Assembly (NCBI GenBank): GCA_013813715.1
Contig: JACCRF010000177.1
Coordinates: 1 to 64,000 of the forward strand
DNA: 64,000 nt
Reading direction: 5' to 3'
Source of the DNA: Gemmatimonadaceae bacterium
GTDB taxonomy: Bacteria > Gemmatimonadota > Gemmatimonadetes > Gemmatimonadales > Gemmatimonadaceae
Under the pieces are notes generated by a model that had not been told where the DNA came from, searched no databases, and was given only the letters and a program-made list of their open reading frames with translations. This document shows, piece after piece, positions 46,316-56,540 of this stretch. The stretch's first letter is position 1. Each line of letters begins with the position of its first letter. Both the position numbers and the translations under genes were made by a program.

Positions 46316-46343
46316 GTCTTTCGTGAGATGGGCTGACAGAATG

Positions 46344-46371
46344 GGGGAGCGCGTCGCGTGCTCCCCTTTTT
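46344..46371 (+). terminator. Rho-independent terminator of the alpha operon
   Basis: A 10-bp stem GGGGAGCGCG / CGTGCTCCCC (one G-U pair) with a TCG loop is followed by TTTTT at 46367-46371. It lies 28 bp after the rpmB stop. Confidence 0.9.
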
Positions 46372-46414
46372 CTTGCGGCATCAGTTGTAGTTCCTATCCG
46401 CGACCGGCCTCCTG

Positions 46415-49400
46415 ATGCCAAGAAGGAACGACCTCCATCGCATCCTTCTGATAGGCTCCGGCCCGATAATAATCGGCCAGGGAGCCGAGTTCGACTACTC
46501 GGGAACCCAGGCCACGAAAGCGTTGAAGGAGGAGGGGTACGAGGTAATCCTCGTCAACTCCAATCCCGCCACGATCATGACCGACCCGGAGTTCGCCGAC
46601 CGGACGTACATCGAGCCGGTGACGCCTGAATTCGTCGAGCTGGTGATTGAGAAGGAGCGGCCGGATGCGTTATTGCCGACGATGGGCGGGCAAACCGCGC
46701 TCAACGTCGCGATGAAACTGCACGAGAAAGGCGTCCTCGAGAAATACGGCGTCGAGCTGATAGGCGCGGATGCGAGGGCGATCGCGATGGCCGAGGACCG
46801 CGGCCAGTTCGCCGAAGCAATGAAGCGCATCGGACTGAAAATCCCGCAGGGTGGTATCGCGACTTCGTTCGACGAAGCCCTCTCCATCGTCGACCTCGTT
46901 GGCTTCCCGGCGATCATCCGTCCCGCATTCACACTGGGCGGCACCGGTGGCGGCATCGCATACAACCGGGAAGAATACGAAGCAATCGTGCGCCGGGGGA
47001 TCGAGCTGTCGCCGGTAGGGCAGGTGCTCATCGAGCGCAGCGTTATCGGATGGAAGGAGTTCGAGCTTGAGGTGATGCGCGACGGCGCCGACAACGTCGT
47101 CATCGTGTGCTCGATCGAGAATATCGATCCGATGGGCGTGCACACCGGCGACTCCATCACCGTCGCGCCGGCAATGACGCTCACCGACCGCGAGTTCCAG
47201 GCGATGCGCGATGCAGCGGTCGCGGTGATCCGCGAAATCGGCGTCGAGGCGGGCGGATGCAACATCCAGTTCGCCATCAATCCGGTCAACGGCGAGATGC
47301 TGGTGATCGAGATGAACCCGCGCGTGTCGCGGTCGTCCGCCTTGGCGTCGAAGGCCACCGGGTTTCCGATCGCCCGCATCGGAACGAAGGTCGCCGTCGG
47401 CTATCGCCTCGACGAGATACCGAACGACATCACGAAGACGACGCCGGCGTCGTTCGAGCCCGTGCTCGATTATGTCGTCGTCAAGTGTCCGCGGTTTGCA
47501 TTCGAGAAGTTCACCGCCGCCAATCCCCAGCTCACGACACAGATGAAATCGGTGGGCGAGTCGATGGCGATCGGGCGCACGTTCAAGGAAGCATTCCAGA
47601 AGGGGCTCCGCGCGCTGGAGACGGGCCGCTCCGGGTGGGCGATCGGCGAGCGGCTCGCCGACGATCGTCTGGGCGACGATTCGCTCGAGACTCTGCGCGG
47701 CGCGCTCCGTCAGCCGACTCCCGAGCGCATCTTCCAGATCAAGCGCGCCCTCGAGAGCGGCGTCAGCGTGCAGGACATCAACGAGCTGACGCACATCGAC
47801 CCCTGGTTCCTCGCGCAGATGTCAGAGCTTGTCGAAGCCGAACGCGACTTTAGCGCGATCGAGACCGTCACCGCCGATGAGATGCGCCGCATGAAGCAAA
47901 TGGGATTTTCCGATCGGCAGCTCGCCGAGCTTCGTGGAACGTCGGAGGATGACATGCGGTCCGTGCGCTGGTCGTTCGGAGTGAGGCCCGCGTACAAGAT
48001 GGTCGACACCTGCGCCGGCGAATTCCCCTCCTCCACGCCGTACCTCTACAGCAGCTACGACGAGGAAGATGAAGCTCCCCGGACGGGCCGCGACTCGGTC
48101 GTGATTCTGGGCAGCGGGCCCAACCGCATCGGCCAGGGCGTGGAGTTCGACTACTGCTGCGTGCGCGCCGCGCTCGCGCTTCGCGAGCAGGGATACGAGA
48201 CGATCATGATCAACTCGAATCCCGAGACAGTCTCCACCGACTTCGACATATCGGACAAGCTCTACTTCGAGCCGCTCACTCTGGAACACGTGCTGGAGAT
48301 TGTCGAGCGCGAGAAGCCCCTGGGAGTGATCGTTCAGCTCGGGGGGCAGACTCCGCTCAAGCTGACGCACGCGCTCGAGGCTGCCGGCGTGAAGATCCTC
48401 GGAACGCCGCCCGATTCGATCGATGCCGCCGAGGACCGAAGGCGGTTCGACGCCATTGCCAGGCGCCTTGGCATCAGGCAGCCTCCCAACGGAACCGCGA
48501 CGAGCGTCGCCGAGGCAATCGAGGTCGCCGAACAGATCGGCTACCCGGTGCTGGTGCGGCCGTCCTACGTGCTCGGCGGGCGGGCGATGGAAATCGTCTA
48601 TGACGCACCGTCGCTCGAAGGCTATTTCGAACGCGCGGCGCGCGTCTCCGGCGACCGGCCGGTGCTCATCGACAGCTTTCTCGAGGACGCGTTCGAGGCG
48701 GACGTGGATGCCATCGCGGATGGCGAGCGCGTCGTGATCGGCGGCATCATGCAGCACATCGAGGACGCCGGAATCCACTCCGGCGATTCGGCGTGCGTCC
48801 TTCCTCCATATCTCATCGGGGAGAAGGACCTCGACACAATGCGCGCGCACACCGTTGCGTTCGCAAAGGAGCTCGGCGTCGTCGGACTGATCAACGTGCA
48901 GTACGCGATAAAGGACGGACAGGTCTACGTGCTGGAGGTGAATCCGCGGGCAAGCCGGACGGTGCCGTTCGTGTCGAAGACGATCGGCGTATCGCTCGCC
49001 GCGCTCGCGGCTCGCGTGATGCTCGGCGAAACCCTGGAGCAGATCGGGTTCACCGACGAAGTCGTTCCCGGGTACGTATCGGTGAAGGAAGCGGTGTTCC
49101 CGTTCTCGAAATTCCGCGAGTTCGATCCCATCCTTGGGCCAGAGATGCGTTCGACCGGGGAGGTGATGGGAATTGCCGGCTCGTTCGGAACCGCGTTCGC
49201 AAAGGCGCAGCTCGCGGCCGACAACCGCCTCCCGGAATCGGGAGCGATCCTTCTCACGGTTAACGATTTCGACAAGCAGGCGGTAACGCCCATCGCGCGG
49301 CGGTTCCACGAACTGGGGTTTCGTTTGTTGGCGACTGAGGGCACCGCGCGACATCTCAGGGGGAGGGGCATTCCCGTGTCGCGGGTGTTCAAGGTGCATG

Positions 49401-49657
49401 AGGGGCGCCCGCACGGCATCGACCTGATCGTGAACGGCGAGGTGCAGATGCTCATCAATACGCCGTTCGGAAAGCACGCGCAGCAGGACGACTATACGCT
49501 GAGACAGGCGGCGATCGCGCACGGCGTAGCGTACACCACGACGTTGTCGGCGGCGAACGCGGCGTGCGACGCGGTTCTCTCCTTGCGGAGCCGCGCGCCG
49601 TCGGTGCGCTCGCTTCAGGAATGGCACGCGGAGCTCGGCACTGAGGCGTCGGTATGA
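46415..49657 (+). CDS. carB: Carbamoyl-phosphate synthase large subunit
   Basis: A 1,080-residue full-length enzyme with the two homologous ATP-grasp halves, making carbamoyl phosphate for pyrimidines and arginine. The first half begins with [21 protein letters not shown] and the second with [23 protein letters not shown]-grasp motifs are [18 protein letters not shown] and [18 protein letters not shown]. The C-terminal allosteric domain starts near residue 950. The small subunit carA is not adjacent. The last four bases overlap the next gene. Confidence 0.97.
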   Translation: MPRRNDLHRILLIGSGPIIIGQGAEFDYSGTQATKALKEEGYEVILVNSNPATIMTDPEFADRTYIEPVTPEFVELVIEKERPDALLPTMGGQTALNVAMKLHEKGVLEKYGVELIGADARAIAMAEDRGQFAEAMKRIGLKIPQGGIATSFDEALSIVDLVGFPAIIRPAFTLGGTGGGIAYNREEYEAIVRRGIELSPVGQVLIERSVIGWKEFELEVMRDGADNVVIVCSIENIDPMGVHTGDSITVAPAMTLTDREFQAMRDAAVAVIREIGVEAGGCNIQFAINPVNGEMLVIEMNPRVSRSSALASKATGFPIARIGTKVAVGYRLDEIPNDITKTTPASFEPVLDYVVVKCPRFAFEKFTAANPQLTTQMKSVGESMAIGRTFKEAFQKGLRALETGRSGWAIGERLADDRLGDDSLETLRGALRQPTPERIFQIKRALESGVSVQDINELTHIDPWFLAQMSELVEAERDFSAIETVTADEMRRMKQMGFSDRQLAELRGTSEDDMRSVRWSFGVRPAYKMVDTCAGEFPSSTPYLYSSYDEEDEAPRTGRDSVVILGSGPNRIGQGVEFDYCCVRAALALREQGYETIMINSNPETVSTDFDISDKLYFEPLTLEHVLEIVEREKPLGVIVQLGGQTPLKLTHALEAAGVKILGTPPDSIDAAEDRRRFDAIARRLGIRQPPNGTATSVAEAIEVAEQIGYPVLVRPSYVLGGRAMEIVYDAPSLEGYFERAARVSGDRPVLIDSFLEDAFEADVDAIADGERVVIGGIMQHIEDAGIHSGDSACVLPPYLIGEKDLDTMRAHTVAFAKELGVVGLINVQYAIKDGQVYVLEVNPRASRTVPFVSKTIGVSLAALAARVMLGETLEQIGFTDEVVPGYVSVKEAVFPFSKFREFDPILGPEMRSTGEVMGIAGSFGTAFAKAQLAADNRLPESGAILLTVNDFDKQAVTPIARRFHELGFRLLATEGTARHLRGRGIPVSRVFKVHEGRPHGIDLIVNGEVQMLINTPFGKHAQQDDYTLRQAAIAHGVAYTTTLSAANAACDAVLSLRSRAPSVRSLQEWHAELGTEASV

Positions 49658-50238
49658 GTGGCGCGGAGACTTTCATTCACGAGTCCGCGTGGGTGGACGA
49701 AGGCGCGAGGATCGGTGTCGGCACGAAGGTCTGGCACTTCTGCCACGTGCTCGGCGGGGCCGAGATCGGGGAGGGCTGCTCGCTCGGGCAGAACGTCGTC
49801 GTCATGAGCGGTGTGAGGATCGGAAACAATGTCAAGATCCAGAACAACGTATCCGTCTACGAGGGCGTCGAGCTCGAGGACGACGTGTTTTGCGGGCCCT
49901 CGATGGTGTTCACGAACGTCGTGAATCCGCGCGCCCATGTTTCCCGCCGGGATGAGTACCGGCGAACGCTGGTGAAGAGGGGAGCGAGTATCGGAGCCAA
50001 CGCCACTATCGTCTGTGGCGCGACGCTCGGCGAGTACGCGTTCATCGGCGCGGGGAGTGTGGTGACGGCCGACGTCGCGCCGTACGCGCTGGTCGTCGGC
50101 GTTCCCGGCCGCCGGATCGGGTGGATGTGCCAATGCGGGGAACGACTTCCGGACAATGGCAACGGCACATGCGCAGCCTGCGGAAGCCGCTACGAGTCGC
50201 GCGGCGAAACAATCGAAAGGATCGGCGCCATTGAGTGA
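49654..50238 (+). CDS. UDP-2-acetamido-3-amino-2,3-dideoxyglucuronate N-acetyltransferase (WbpD/WlbB-like)
   Basis: A 194-residue left-handed beta-helix acetyltransferase. Hexapeptide repeats run through [36 protein letters not shown] and [14 protein letters not shown]. The motif [15 protein letters not shown] is typical of the WbpD/WlbB group. A C-terminal CQCGERLP...CAACGSRYE extension forms a small zinc-ribbon-like end. It is followed by genes for the rest of the pathway, which supports the specific assignment. Confidence 0.88.
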   Translation: MSGAETFIHESAWVDEGARIGVGTKVWHFCHVLGGAEIGEGCSLGQNVVVMSGVRIGNNVKIQNNVSVYEGVELEDDVFCGPSMVFTNVVNPRAHVSRRDEYRRTLVKRGASIGANATIVCGATLGEYAFIGAGSVVTADVAPYALVVGVPGRRIGWMCQCGERLPDNGNGTCAACGSRYESRGETIERIGAIE

Positions 50239-51274
50239 CGAGAAGAGGAGCTTTCGGATCGCCCTAGCGGGATGCGGGCGGATCAGCGGCAACCACATCG
50301 ACGCGATCGCCCGCATTGACGGGCTGGATCTCGTGGCGGTGTGCGACGAGCGCCCCGACAAGGCGCAGGCCGTGGCTGAGCCGCTCGGGATTCCGTGGTA
50401 CACGGATTACGCGAAGATGGTGGGGGCGGGCGACTCGGACGTGGTCGCGATCGCGACGCCATCGGGTCTCCATTCGGCCCAGGGCGTGATGGCGGCGAAG
50501 GCAGGGAAGCACGTCGTGACGGAGAAGCCGATGGCGATCTCATTGCGCAGCGCCGACGAGCTCGTGCAGGCGTGCGACGCCGCGCATGTCCACCTTTTCG
50601 TCGTCAAGCAGAACCGGCTCAACGCTCCGATTCAGATGCTGAAGCGGGCAGTCGACAAGGGCCGTTTTGGCCGTCTCTACATGGCGAACTGCACTGTGCG
50701 GTGGACACGTCCGCAGGAGTATTACGAGCAGGCGCCGTGGCGCGGGACGTGGGAGTTCGACGGCGGCGCTTTCATGAATCAGGCATCGCATTACGTAGAC
50801 CTCATCCAGTGGGTGATGGGTCCGGTCGAGAGCGTGATGGCGAAGACGGCGACGATGGCGCGGCGGATCGAGACCGAGGACTCGGGGATCGCGATATTGC
50901 GCTTCCGCTCGGGGGCGCTCGGCACGATCGAGGTGACGATGCTGACGTATCCCAGGAACATGGAGGGGTCAATCACATTGCTGGGGGAGAAGGGGACGGT
51001 GAAGATCGGCGGCACCGCGGTGAACAAGGTCGAGCACTGGATTTTTGCCGACAGTGATCCCGACGACGAGGCTATCCACTCGCTCGACTCCAGCCCGCCG
51101 AACGTCTACGGGTTCGGTCACGAAGGCTATTACCGCAACGTTCTTGCGGTCTTGCGGGGAGACGCGAAGCCCGACACCGACGGCCGGGCCGGACGCAAGT
51201 CGCTCGAGCTCATACTCGGCATCTACGAATCGGCGAGAACGGGGCGCGACGTACCGCTCCCGCTGAAAGCCTGA
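50231..51274 (+). CDS. Gfo/Idh/MocA oxidoreductase, UDP-GlcNAc-uronate 3-dehydrogenase (WbpB/WlbA-like)
   Basis: A 347-residue NAD-dependent oxidoreductase. N-terminal Rossmann motif [13 protein letters not shown], the family catalytic lysine in [16 protein letters not shown], and the C-terminal domain with [21 protein letters not shown]. It would oxidise C3 of UDP-N-acetylglucosaminuronate. Start TTG 50231 overlaps the acetyltransferase stop; the frame is open to 50156, but homology starts after the TTG. Confidence 0.88.
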   Translation: MSDEKRSFRIALAGCGRISGNHIDAIARIDGLDLVAVCDERPDKAQAVAEPLGIPWYTDYAKMVGAGDSDVVAIATPSGLHSAQGVMAAKAGKHVVTEKPMAISLRSADELVQACDAAHVHLFVVKQNRLNAPIQMLKRAVDKGRFGRLYMANCTVRWTRPQEYYEQAPWRGTWEFDGGAFMNQASHYVDLIQWVMGPVESVMAKTATMARRIETEDSGIAILRFRSGALGTIEVTMLTYPRNMEGSITLLGEKGTVKIGGTAVNKVEHWIFADSDPDDEAIHSLDSSPPNVYGFGHEGYYRNVLAVLRGDAKPDTDGRAGRKSLELILGIYESARTGRDVPLPLKA

Positions 51275-51311
51275 ACAAGGCATCTTTACAGGTTATGCAC
51301 CTACTGAAATA

Positions 51312-52424
51312 ATGGGCGTGGCGCTCCTGGATCTGCGCGCCCAGCACGCGACGATCCGTGACGACGTTGTCGCCGCGATGATGCGTGTGGTGGACGACCA
51401 GGCTTTCATCCTTGGCGAACCGGTCGAACGGCTCGAGCGCGCGGTCGCCGAACTTTCCAATGCGCGTTTCGCGATCGGCTGCGCCAATGGCACCGACGCG
51501 CTGCTGCTCGCGTTGCGTGCGCTCGACATCGGCGTGGGCGACGAGGTCGTCACGACGCCGTTCACCTTTTTCGCGACGGCGGGAGCGATCCACAACGCGG
51601 GCGCGCGCCCGGTGTTTGCGGACATCGATCCGGAGACGTTCAACCTCTCGCCGCAGGCGGCGACGGCAGCAGTGACTTCCCGGACGAGAGCGGTCATTCC
51701 GGTTGATCTATTCGGCCAGCTCGCTCCTGTGGACGCGATCGCGGCCGCATTGCCGGCGCTTCCGCTCATCGAGGATGCGGCGCAGTCGATCGGCGCGACG
51801 CGGTGCGTAGGCGAGCGCACGATTCGCGCGGGAGAGGCGGCCACTATCGGCACGTTCAGCTTCTTCCCGTCCAAGAACCTCGGCGGCTACGGCGATGGCG
51901 GGATGATCGTAACCCAGGACGAGACGCTCGCGACGCGCCTTCGCCGGCTCCGGGTGCATGGCGGAATGAAGACGTATCATCACGACGAAGTCGGATTCAA
52001 CAGCCGTCTCGACGCACTCCAGGCGGCGGTGCTGCACGCGAAGCTGCCGCACTTGGAATCGTGGAGTGAGGCCAGGCGCCGAAACGCCGCATATTACGAC
52101 GCGGCATTCGCCGATCTGCCCGACATCCAGACGCCAAGGATCGAACCGGGCAATGTATCGATCTACAACCAGTACACCCTTCGCGCGGCGCGCCGAGATG
52201 ACCTTCAGGCGCACCTCAAGGTGAAGGGAATCGGGAGCTCGGTCTACTATCCCCTGCCACTTCACCTTCAGCCGTGCTTCGCGTATCTCGGATATTCCGA
52301 CGGGGCGTTCCCGGAGAGTGAGAAGGCGGCAACGGAAGTGCTATCGCTTCCCATTTATCCGGAGCTCGCCACTGGGCAGCTCGACGAAGTAATCGGAGTG
52401 GTGAGAGAGTTCTATGGCCGCTGA
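51312..52424 (+). CDS. DegT/DnrJ/EryC1/StrS sugar aminotransferase (WbpE/WlbC-like)
   Basis: A 370-residue PLP-dependent enzyme that would add the 3-amino group in the diacetamido-uronic acid pathway. Motifs are GCANGTDALLLALRAL (phosphate cup), VVTTPFTFFATAGAI, IEDAAQSIGA, and SFFPSKNLGGYGDGGMI with the Schiff-base Lys. Its end overlaps the next ATG by 11 bases. The order acetyltransferase, dehydrogenase, aminotransferase, 6-dehydrogenase follows the pathway set. Confidence 0.9.
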   Translation: MGVALLDLRAQHATIRDDVVAAMMRVVDDQAFILGEPVERLERAVAELSNARFAIGCANGTDALLLALRALDIGVGDEVVTTPFTFFATAGAIHNAGARPVFADIDPETFNLSPQAATAAVTSRTRAVIPVDLFGQLAPVDAIAAALPALPLIEDAAQSIGATRCVGERTIRAGEAATIGTFSFFPSKNLGGYGDGGMIVTQDETLATRLRRLRVHGGMKTYHHDEVGFNSRLDALQAAVLHAKLPHLESWSEARRRNAAYYDAAFADLPDIQTPRIEPGNVSIYNQYTLRAARRDDLQAHLKVKGIGSSVYYPLPLHLQPCFAYLGYSDGAFPESEKAATEVLSLPIYPELATGQLDEVIGVVREFYGR

Positions 52425-53778
52425 GAAGAAGCAGCCGATGTCGATGAAGAATCGCCTTTTGTCCATGCTGGAGCGCAGGGAGGCCTGCATCGGGGTGGTT
52501 GGGCTGGGCTATGTCGGGCTGCCCCTCGCGCTGGAGTTCGCGAGAGCTGGATTCAAGGTGATCGGCTACGATGTGAGCGAGCGCGTGACTTCCGGACTGA
52601 TGGCGGGAACGTCGCACATCCAGGACGTGGCCGACGCGGACGTTGCCGCGGTGGTAGAATCCGGAAAATTCGAGGCAACCACCGACGAGTCGCGGCTTCG
52701 CGAAATGGATGCAATCTCCATCGCCGTCCCGACTCCGCTCGCGAAGACGCGAGATCCCGACATGACGTACGTGATCGCCGCGGCCGACGCGGTCGCGCGC
52801 AACTGCCACGCAGGACTGCTCATCGTGCTCGAGAGCACGACCTATCCCGGCACCACTCGAGAGCTGATGCAACCCGGGCTCGAGGCGGCGGGTCTGACAG
52901 TAGGCGAGGACGTGTTCCTCGCCTTCAGTCCGGAGAGAGTTGACCCTGGCAACAAGGCATGGAACACGAAGAACACACCCAAGGTGGTCGGCGGGATCAC
53001 GCCGGCGTGCACCGAGGTCGCTTCGGCTCTGTACGCGTCATGCCTGGACACCATCGTCCCTGTGTCGAGCACTGAGACGGCGGAGCTCGTCAAACTTCTC
53101 GAAAATACTTTCCGCTCGGTCAACATCGGCCTCGTGAACGAGATGCAGATCGTCTGCGACAAGCTCGGGGTGAACGTTTGGGAAGTGATTGACGCGGCGG
53201 CGACGAAGCCTTTCGGGTTCATGAAGTTCACGCCGGGGCCGGGGATCGGGGGCCACTGCATTCCGCTCGATCCCCACTACCTCGCGTGGAAGATGCGCAC
53301 ACTGAACTACAAGACCCGATTCATCGATCTCGCCAGTGAGATCAACAGCGAAATGCCCGCGCTCGTCGTCGAGCGCGTGGCGCAGGCGCTCAATGCGCGC
53401 CGCAAGCCGGTGAACGGCAGCCGTGTCCTGGTGCTCGGCGTTGCTTACAAGAAGGACATCGACGACATGCGCGAGAGTCCGGCCCTGGATGTCATAACGC
53501 TGCTCGAGGGTCAGGGTGCAGATGTCGTGTATCACGACCCGCACGTGCCCGTTTACCGCGATGACGGGCGCGAGCGGAGCAGCGTGCCGCTCACCGACTC
53601 AGAACTGGAGCGGGCCGATGCCGTCGTGATCATCACCGACCATTCGGGGCTCGACTATCAAAGAATCGTGGATCTCGCAGACGCAGTAGTCGATACGAGG
53701 AACGCTACTGCCGGGATGTCACGCGCGAGCGGTGAACGCCGTGGCGGGGACAAGCGTTCCAGTCTCGCAATCGCTTAA
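52414..53778 (+). CDS. UDP-N-acetylglucosamine 6-dehydrogenase-like nucleotide sugar dehydrogenase (WbpA-like)
   Basis: A 454-residue dehydrogenase oxidising a UDP-sugar C6 to the uronic acid. NAD-binding GLGYVGLPLALEFARAG, the active-site loop GPGIGGHCIPLDPHYLAWK with catalytic Cys, and the C-terminal substrate domain RVLVLGVAYKKDIDDMRESP. The GGHCIP loop is the form seen in UDP-GlcNAc/ManNAc dehydrogenases, against GGSCFPKD in the neighbour. It would be the first enzyme of the pathway formed with the three preceding genes. Confidence 0.9.
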   Translation: MAAEKKQPMSMKNRLLSMLERREACIGVVGLGYVGLPLALEFARAGFKVIGYDVSERVTSGLMAGTSHIQDVADADVAAVVESGKFEATTDESRLREMDAISIAVPTPLAKTRDPDMTYVIAAADAVARNCHAGLLIVLESTTYPGTTRELMQPGLEAAGLTVGEDVFLAFSPERVDPGNKAWNTKNTPKVVGGITPACTEVASALYASCLDTIVPVSSTETAELVKLLENTFRSVNIGLVNEMQIVCDKLGVNVWEVIDAAATKPFGFMKFTPGPGIGGHCIPLDPHYLAWKMRTLNYKTRFIDLASEINSEMPALVVERVAQALNARRKPVNGSRVLVLGVAYKKDIDDMRESPALDVITLLEGQGADVVYHDPHVPVYRDDGRERSSVPLTDSELERADAVVIITDHSGLDYQRIVDLADAVVDTRNATAGMSRASGERRGGDKRSSLAIA

Positions 53779-53793
53779 CCCAATAACCAGCCA

Positions 53794-55125
53794 ATGAATA
53801 TTTCAGTTATCGGTACCGGATACGTCGGTCTTGTCGTCGGCGCCTGCCTGGCCGAAACCGGCAACGATGTCGTGTGCGCCGACGTCGCGGCCGCCAAGAT
53901 CGAAGGGCTCAAGCGGAATGTCCTTCCGATATACGAGCCCGGCCTGGAGAATCTAGTCGAGCGCAACCAGCAGGACGGGCGCCTCGTGTTCACCACCGAC
54001 ATCGCGTCTGCGATCGCCTCGGCTGACGTGCTCTTCATCGCCGTCGGAACCCCGCCCGATGAAGACGGATCCGCCGACCTCCAGCACGTGCTGTCAGTGG
54101 CCCGGGCGGTTGGAAGGCACATGGCGCGCGAGATGGTTGTCGTCACGAAATCCACCGTGCCGGTGGGAACGGCGGGGAAGGTCGCCGCCGAGATCGGGAA
54201 GCACGCGCGCTTTCCATTCCAGATGTGCAGCAATCCCGAGTTTCTCAAAGAGGGTGATGCGGTCGACGATTTCATGAAGCCGGACCGCGTCGTGCTGGGC
54301 GTGGATGATCCGCGTGCGCGCGATGTCATGGCGGAGATCTACGCGCCATTCGTGCGGACGGGAAATCCAATAATCTTCATGGACATCGCCTCTGCGGAGA
54401 TGACGAAGTACGCCGCCAACGGAATGCTCGCGACGCGTATTTCCTTCATGAATGAGGTCGCGAATCTCTGCGAGCGTGTCGGCGCGAATGTCGATATGGT
54501 GCGCCGCGGAATCGGCAGCGACTCGCGCATCGGCTCGTCGTTCCTCTTTCCGGGGCCCGGATACGGGGGCTCGTGCTTCCCGAAAGACGTAAGGGCGCTG
54601 GTGCGCACCGCCGCCGACATCGGCCTCGACATGAAGGTGCTGGGCGCAGTCGAGGAGGTGAATGACGCACAAAAGCTTCGCCTGGCCGAGAAGCTGCGCG
54701 ATGCGCTGGGCGACGACCTCTCGGGAATGCACATCGCGGTATGGGGGCTGGCCTTCAAGCCGCAGACGGACGATATGCGCGATGCGCCTTCGCTGACGCT
54801 CATCGAGACCCTGCTGGAGGGTGGGGCGTCGATATGCGCTCACGACCCGGCAGCGATGAACGAGGCGAGGCACAAGCTCGGCGACCGGGTGTCATATGCC
54901 GAGACGAATTACGACGCCCTGACCGGTGCCGACGCCCTTGTCGTTGTGACTGACTGGAACGAGTATCGCCATCCCGATTTCGCGCGCGTGAAAGAGTCGC
55001 TCAAGCGGCCCCTCGTCATCGACGGACGCAACCTGTACGACCCGGAAAAGATGCAGGAGCTGGGCTTCAGCTACCATTCCATGGGCCGCGCCGGCGTCGA
55101 ACACCTGGTCTCGCTGAGGGTATGA
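53794..55125 (+). CDS. ugd: UDP-glucose 6-dehydrogenase
   Basis: A 443-residue enzyme converting UDP-glucose to UDP-glucuronate. NAD motif [18 protein letters not shown], catalytic Cys in [16 protein letters not shown], and C-terminal [17 protein letters not shown]. It supplies acidic sugars for surface polysaccharide next to the diacetamido-uronate genes. Its stop overlaps the bamD start as ATGA. Confidence 0.93.
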   Translation: MNISVIGTGYVGLVVGACLAETGNDVVCADVAAAKIEGLKRNVLPIYEPGLENLVERNQQDGRLVFTTDIASAIASADVLFIAVGTPPDEDGSADLQHVLSVARAVGRHMAREMVVVTKSTVPVGTAGKVAAEIGKHARFPFQMCSNPEFLKEGDAVDDFMKPDRVVLGVDDPRARDVMAEIYAPFVRTGNPIIFMDIASAEMTKYAANGMLATRISFMNEVANLCERVGANVDMVRRGIGSDSRIGSSFLFPGPGYGGSCFPKDVRALVRTAADIGLDMKVLGAVEEVNDAQKLRLAEKLRDALGDDLSGMHIAVWGLAFKPQTDDMRDAPSLTLIETLLEGGASICAHDPAAMNEARHKLGDRVSYAETNYDALTGADALVVVTDWNEYRHPDFARVKESLKRPLVIDGRNLYDPEKMQELGFSYHSMGRAGVEHLVSLRV

Positions 55126-55886
55126 CGCAACGCATGAAGATGATGCGATTTCTGATGGTGGCGGGGGCGTTGCTTGGAGCGTGCAAGCCGGTGTTCAATG
55201 CGGCAAGCTATCCGACACCGGAAGCGCTGCAGGCGGCGGCGATGGTGGAGTACAATGCGCGGCGCTGGGACAATGCAGTCAAGGCGTTCGAGCGGCTCAC
55301 CGGCGAGCTGCCGCTGCGCGATCCGCGTGCGGCCGCCGCTCACTTCTACCTCGCCAAGTCGCAGGAGAAGCATGGAGACAACCTCCTCGCTGCGAAGTCG
55401 TTCAGCCGGGTGTACGAGCTGTATCCCCAGGACACGCTGGCCGATGACGCGCTCTTCGCCTCCGGGTTAGCTTACAAGAAGATGTGGCGGAAACCCGTAC
55501 TCGACGCTGAATACGGCGACAACTCGATTACGCAGTTCCAGACACTCCAGTCTCTGTATCCCAATTCTCCGATAGTGCCTCAAGCCATTGCGCAGCTTAA
55601 CCTGCTGGACGAGTGGTTCGCGACCAAGGATTACGAGACCGGGTATCATTATCTTCGCCGCAAGGCGTACGATTCCGCCATCATCTACTTCAAGGACGTG
55701 ATAAGGCTGCACCCGGCGGCGAAGAAGACCAAGGCGGCGTATCTCCGACTGCACGAAGCCTATCGAGCGATCAATTACAAGGACGACGCCCGCGAGCTCT
55801 GCGATGCGATGCGAAAGGCGTACCCGGCCGACCGCGAAGTTCTTGGCTCGTGCGGCGCGGCGCCGGTGACCGCCACGAGCCAGTAG
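55122..55886 (+). CDS. bamD: Outer-membrane assembly lipoprotein BamD
   Basis: A 254-residue lipoprotein with lipobox LLGAC (Cys at 21), followed by tetratricopeptide-like helical repeats. Typical BamD wording includes [39 protein letters not shown] and [19 protein letters not shown]. BamD joins BamA in inserting beta-barrel proteins. It is co-transcribed with ugd by overlap and with nadD six bases on. Confidence 0.87.
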   Translation: MTQRMKMMRFLMVAGALLGACKPVFNAASYPTPEALQAAAMVEYNARRWDNAVKAFERLTGELPLRDPRAAAAHFYLAKSQEKHGDNLLAAKSFSRVYELYPQDTLADDALFASGLAYKKMWRKPVLDAEYGDNSITQFQTLQSLYPNSPIVPQAIAQLNLLDEWFATKDYETGYHYLRRKAYDSAIIYFKDVIRLHPAAKKTKAAYLRLHEAYRAINYKDDARELCDAMRKAYPADREVLGSCGAAPVTATSQ

Positions 55887-55892
55887 GGCGCC

Positions 55893-56492
55893 TTGCGCCT
55901 CGGAGTGCTCGGCGGATCGTTCGATCCTCCGCATGCAGGGCACGTCATCGCGGCGGTGGACGCGTGCGAGTCGCTCGGGCTCGACCGCCTGGTGGTGATT
56001 CCGACCGCGACACAGCCGCTGAAGGTGCGGGCTCAGGGCGGAGCGACGCCAGGCCAGCGTCTCGAGATGGCGAGGCTCGCTTTCGGCGGCGATCCGCGGA
56101 TCGAGGTCAGCGCCATGGAAACGGACCGTGTGGGGTTATCTTACACCGTCGATACCCTCGAAGCGCTCGCGGCGGCCAATCCGGGGGCCGAGCTCGTGTT
56201 GCTGCTGGGGTCTGACGCCCTGAAGGATTTCGGGCGGTGGAAAAATCCCGACCGCATCAGGGACCTTGCACGGATCGCCGTTCTGGCGCGGGAGGGACTG
56301 GCGGCGACAGCGACTCCGGACGAGCGGGTCGCTACGAAGATGTCCGGCGGCGCCGAGATCGTGACGACGCGGCGGGTCGACGTGTCGTCCTCGGAGATCA
56401 GGGTGCGGGTCGCCGCCGGGAGATCGATTCGCGGGTTCGTGGCTGAATCGGTGGAGGAGTTCATCTCCACCGCGAAACTATACCGATCATAG
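55893..56492 (+). CDS. nadD: Nicotinate-nucleotide adenylyltransferase
   Basis: A 199-residue enzyme of NAD synthesis. HIGH-type motif GGSFDPPHAGH at the N-terminus, LLLGSDALKDFGRWKNPDRI, and the C-terminal ISSSxIR-type motif in VDVSSSEIRVRV. Start TTG 55893 is set by the motif being only a few residues in. Follows bamD directly. Confidence 0.93.
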   Translation: MRLGVLGGSFDPPHAGHVIAAVDACESLGLDRLVVIPTATQPLKVRAQGGATPGQRLEMARLAFGGDPRIEVSAMETDRVGLSYTVDTLEALAAANPGAELVLLLGSDALKDFGRWKNPDRIRDLARIAVLAREGLAATATPDERVATKMSGGAEIVTTRRVDVSSSEIRVRVAAGRSIRGFVAESVEEFISTAKLYRS

Positions 56493-56540
56493 TGGCGCGC
56501 GGCTAATTCGCGCGCCTACGGCGGGATCGAGGACACAGCA

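Noticed and set aside
47822-49627. Long 601-codon open frame antisense to carB
   Set aside because: carB is complete and conserved on the + strand; high GC leaves open shadow frames. The antisense product is Arg/His/Leu-rich with no fold signature.
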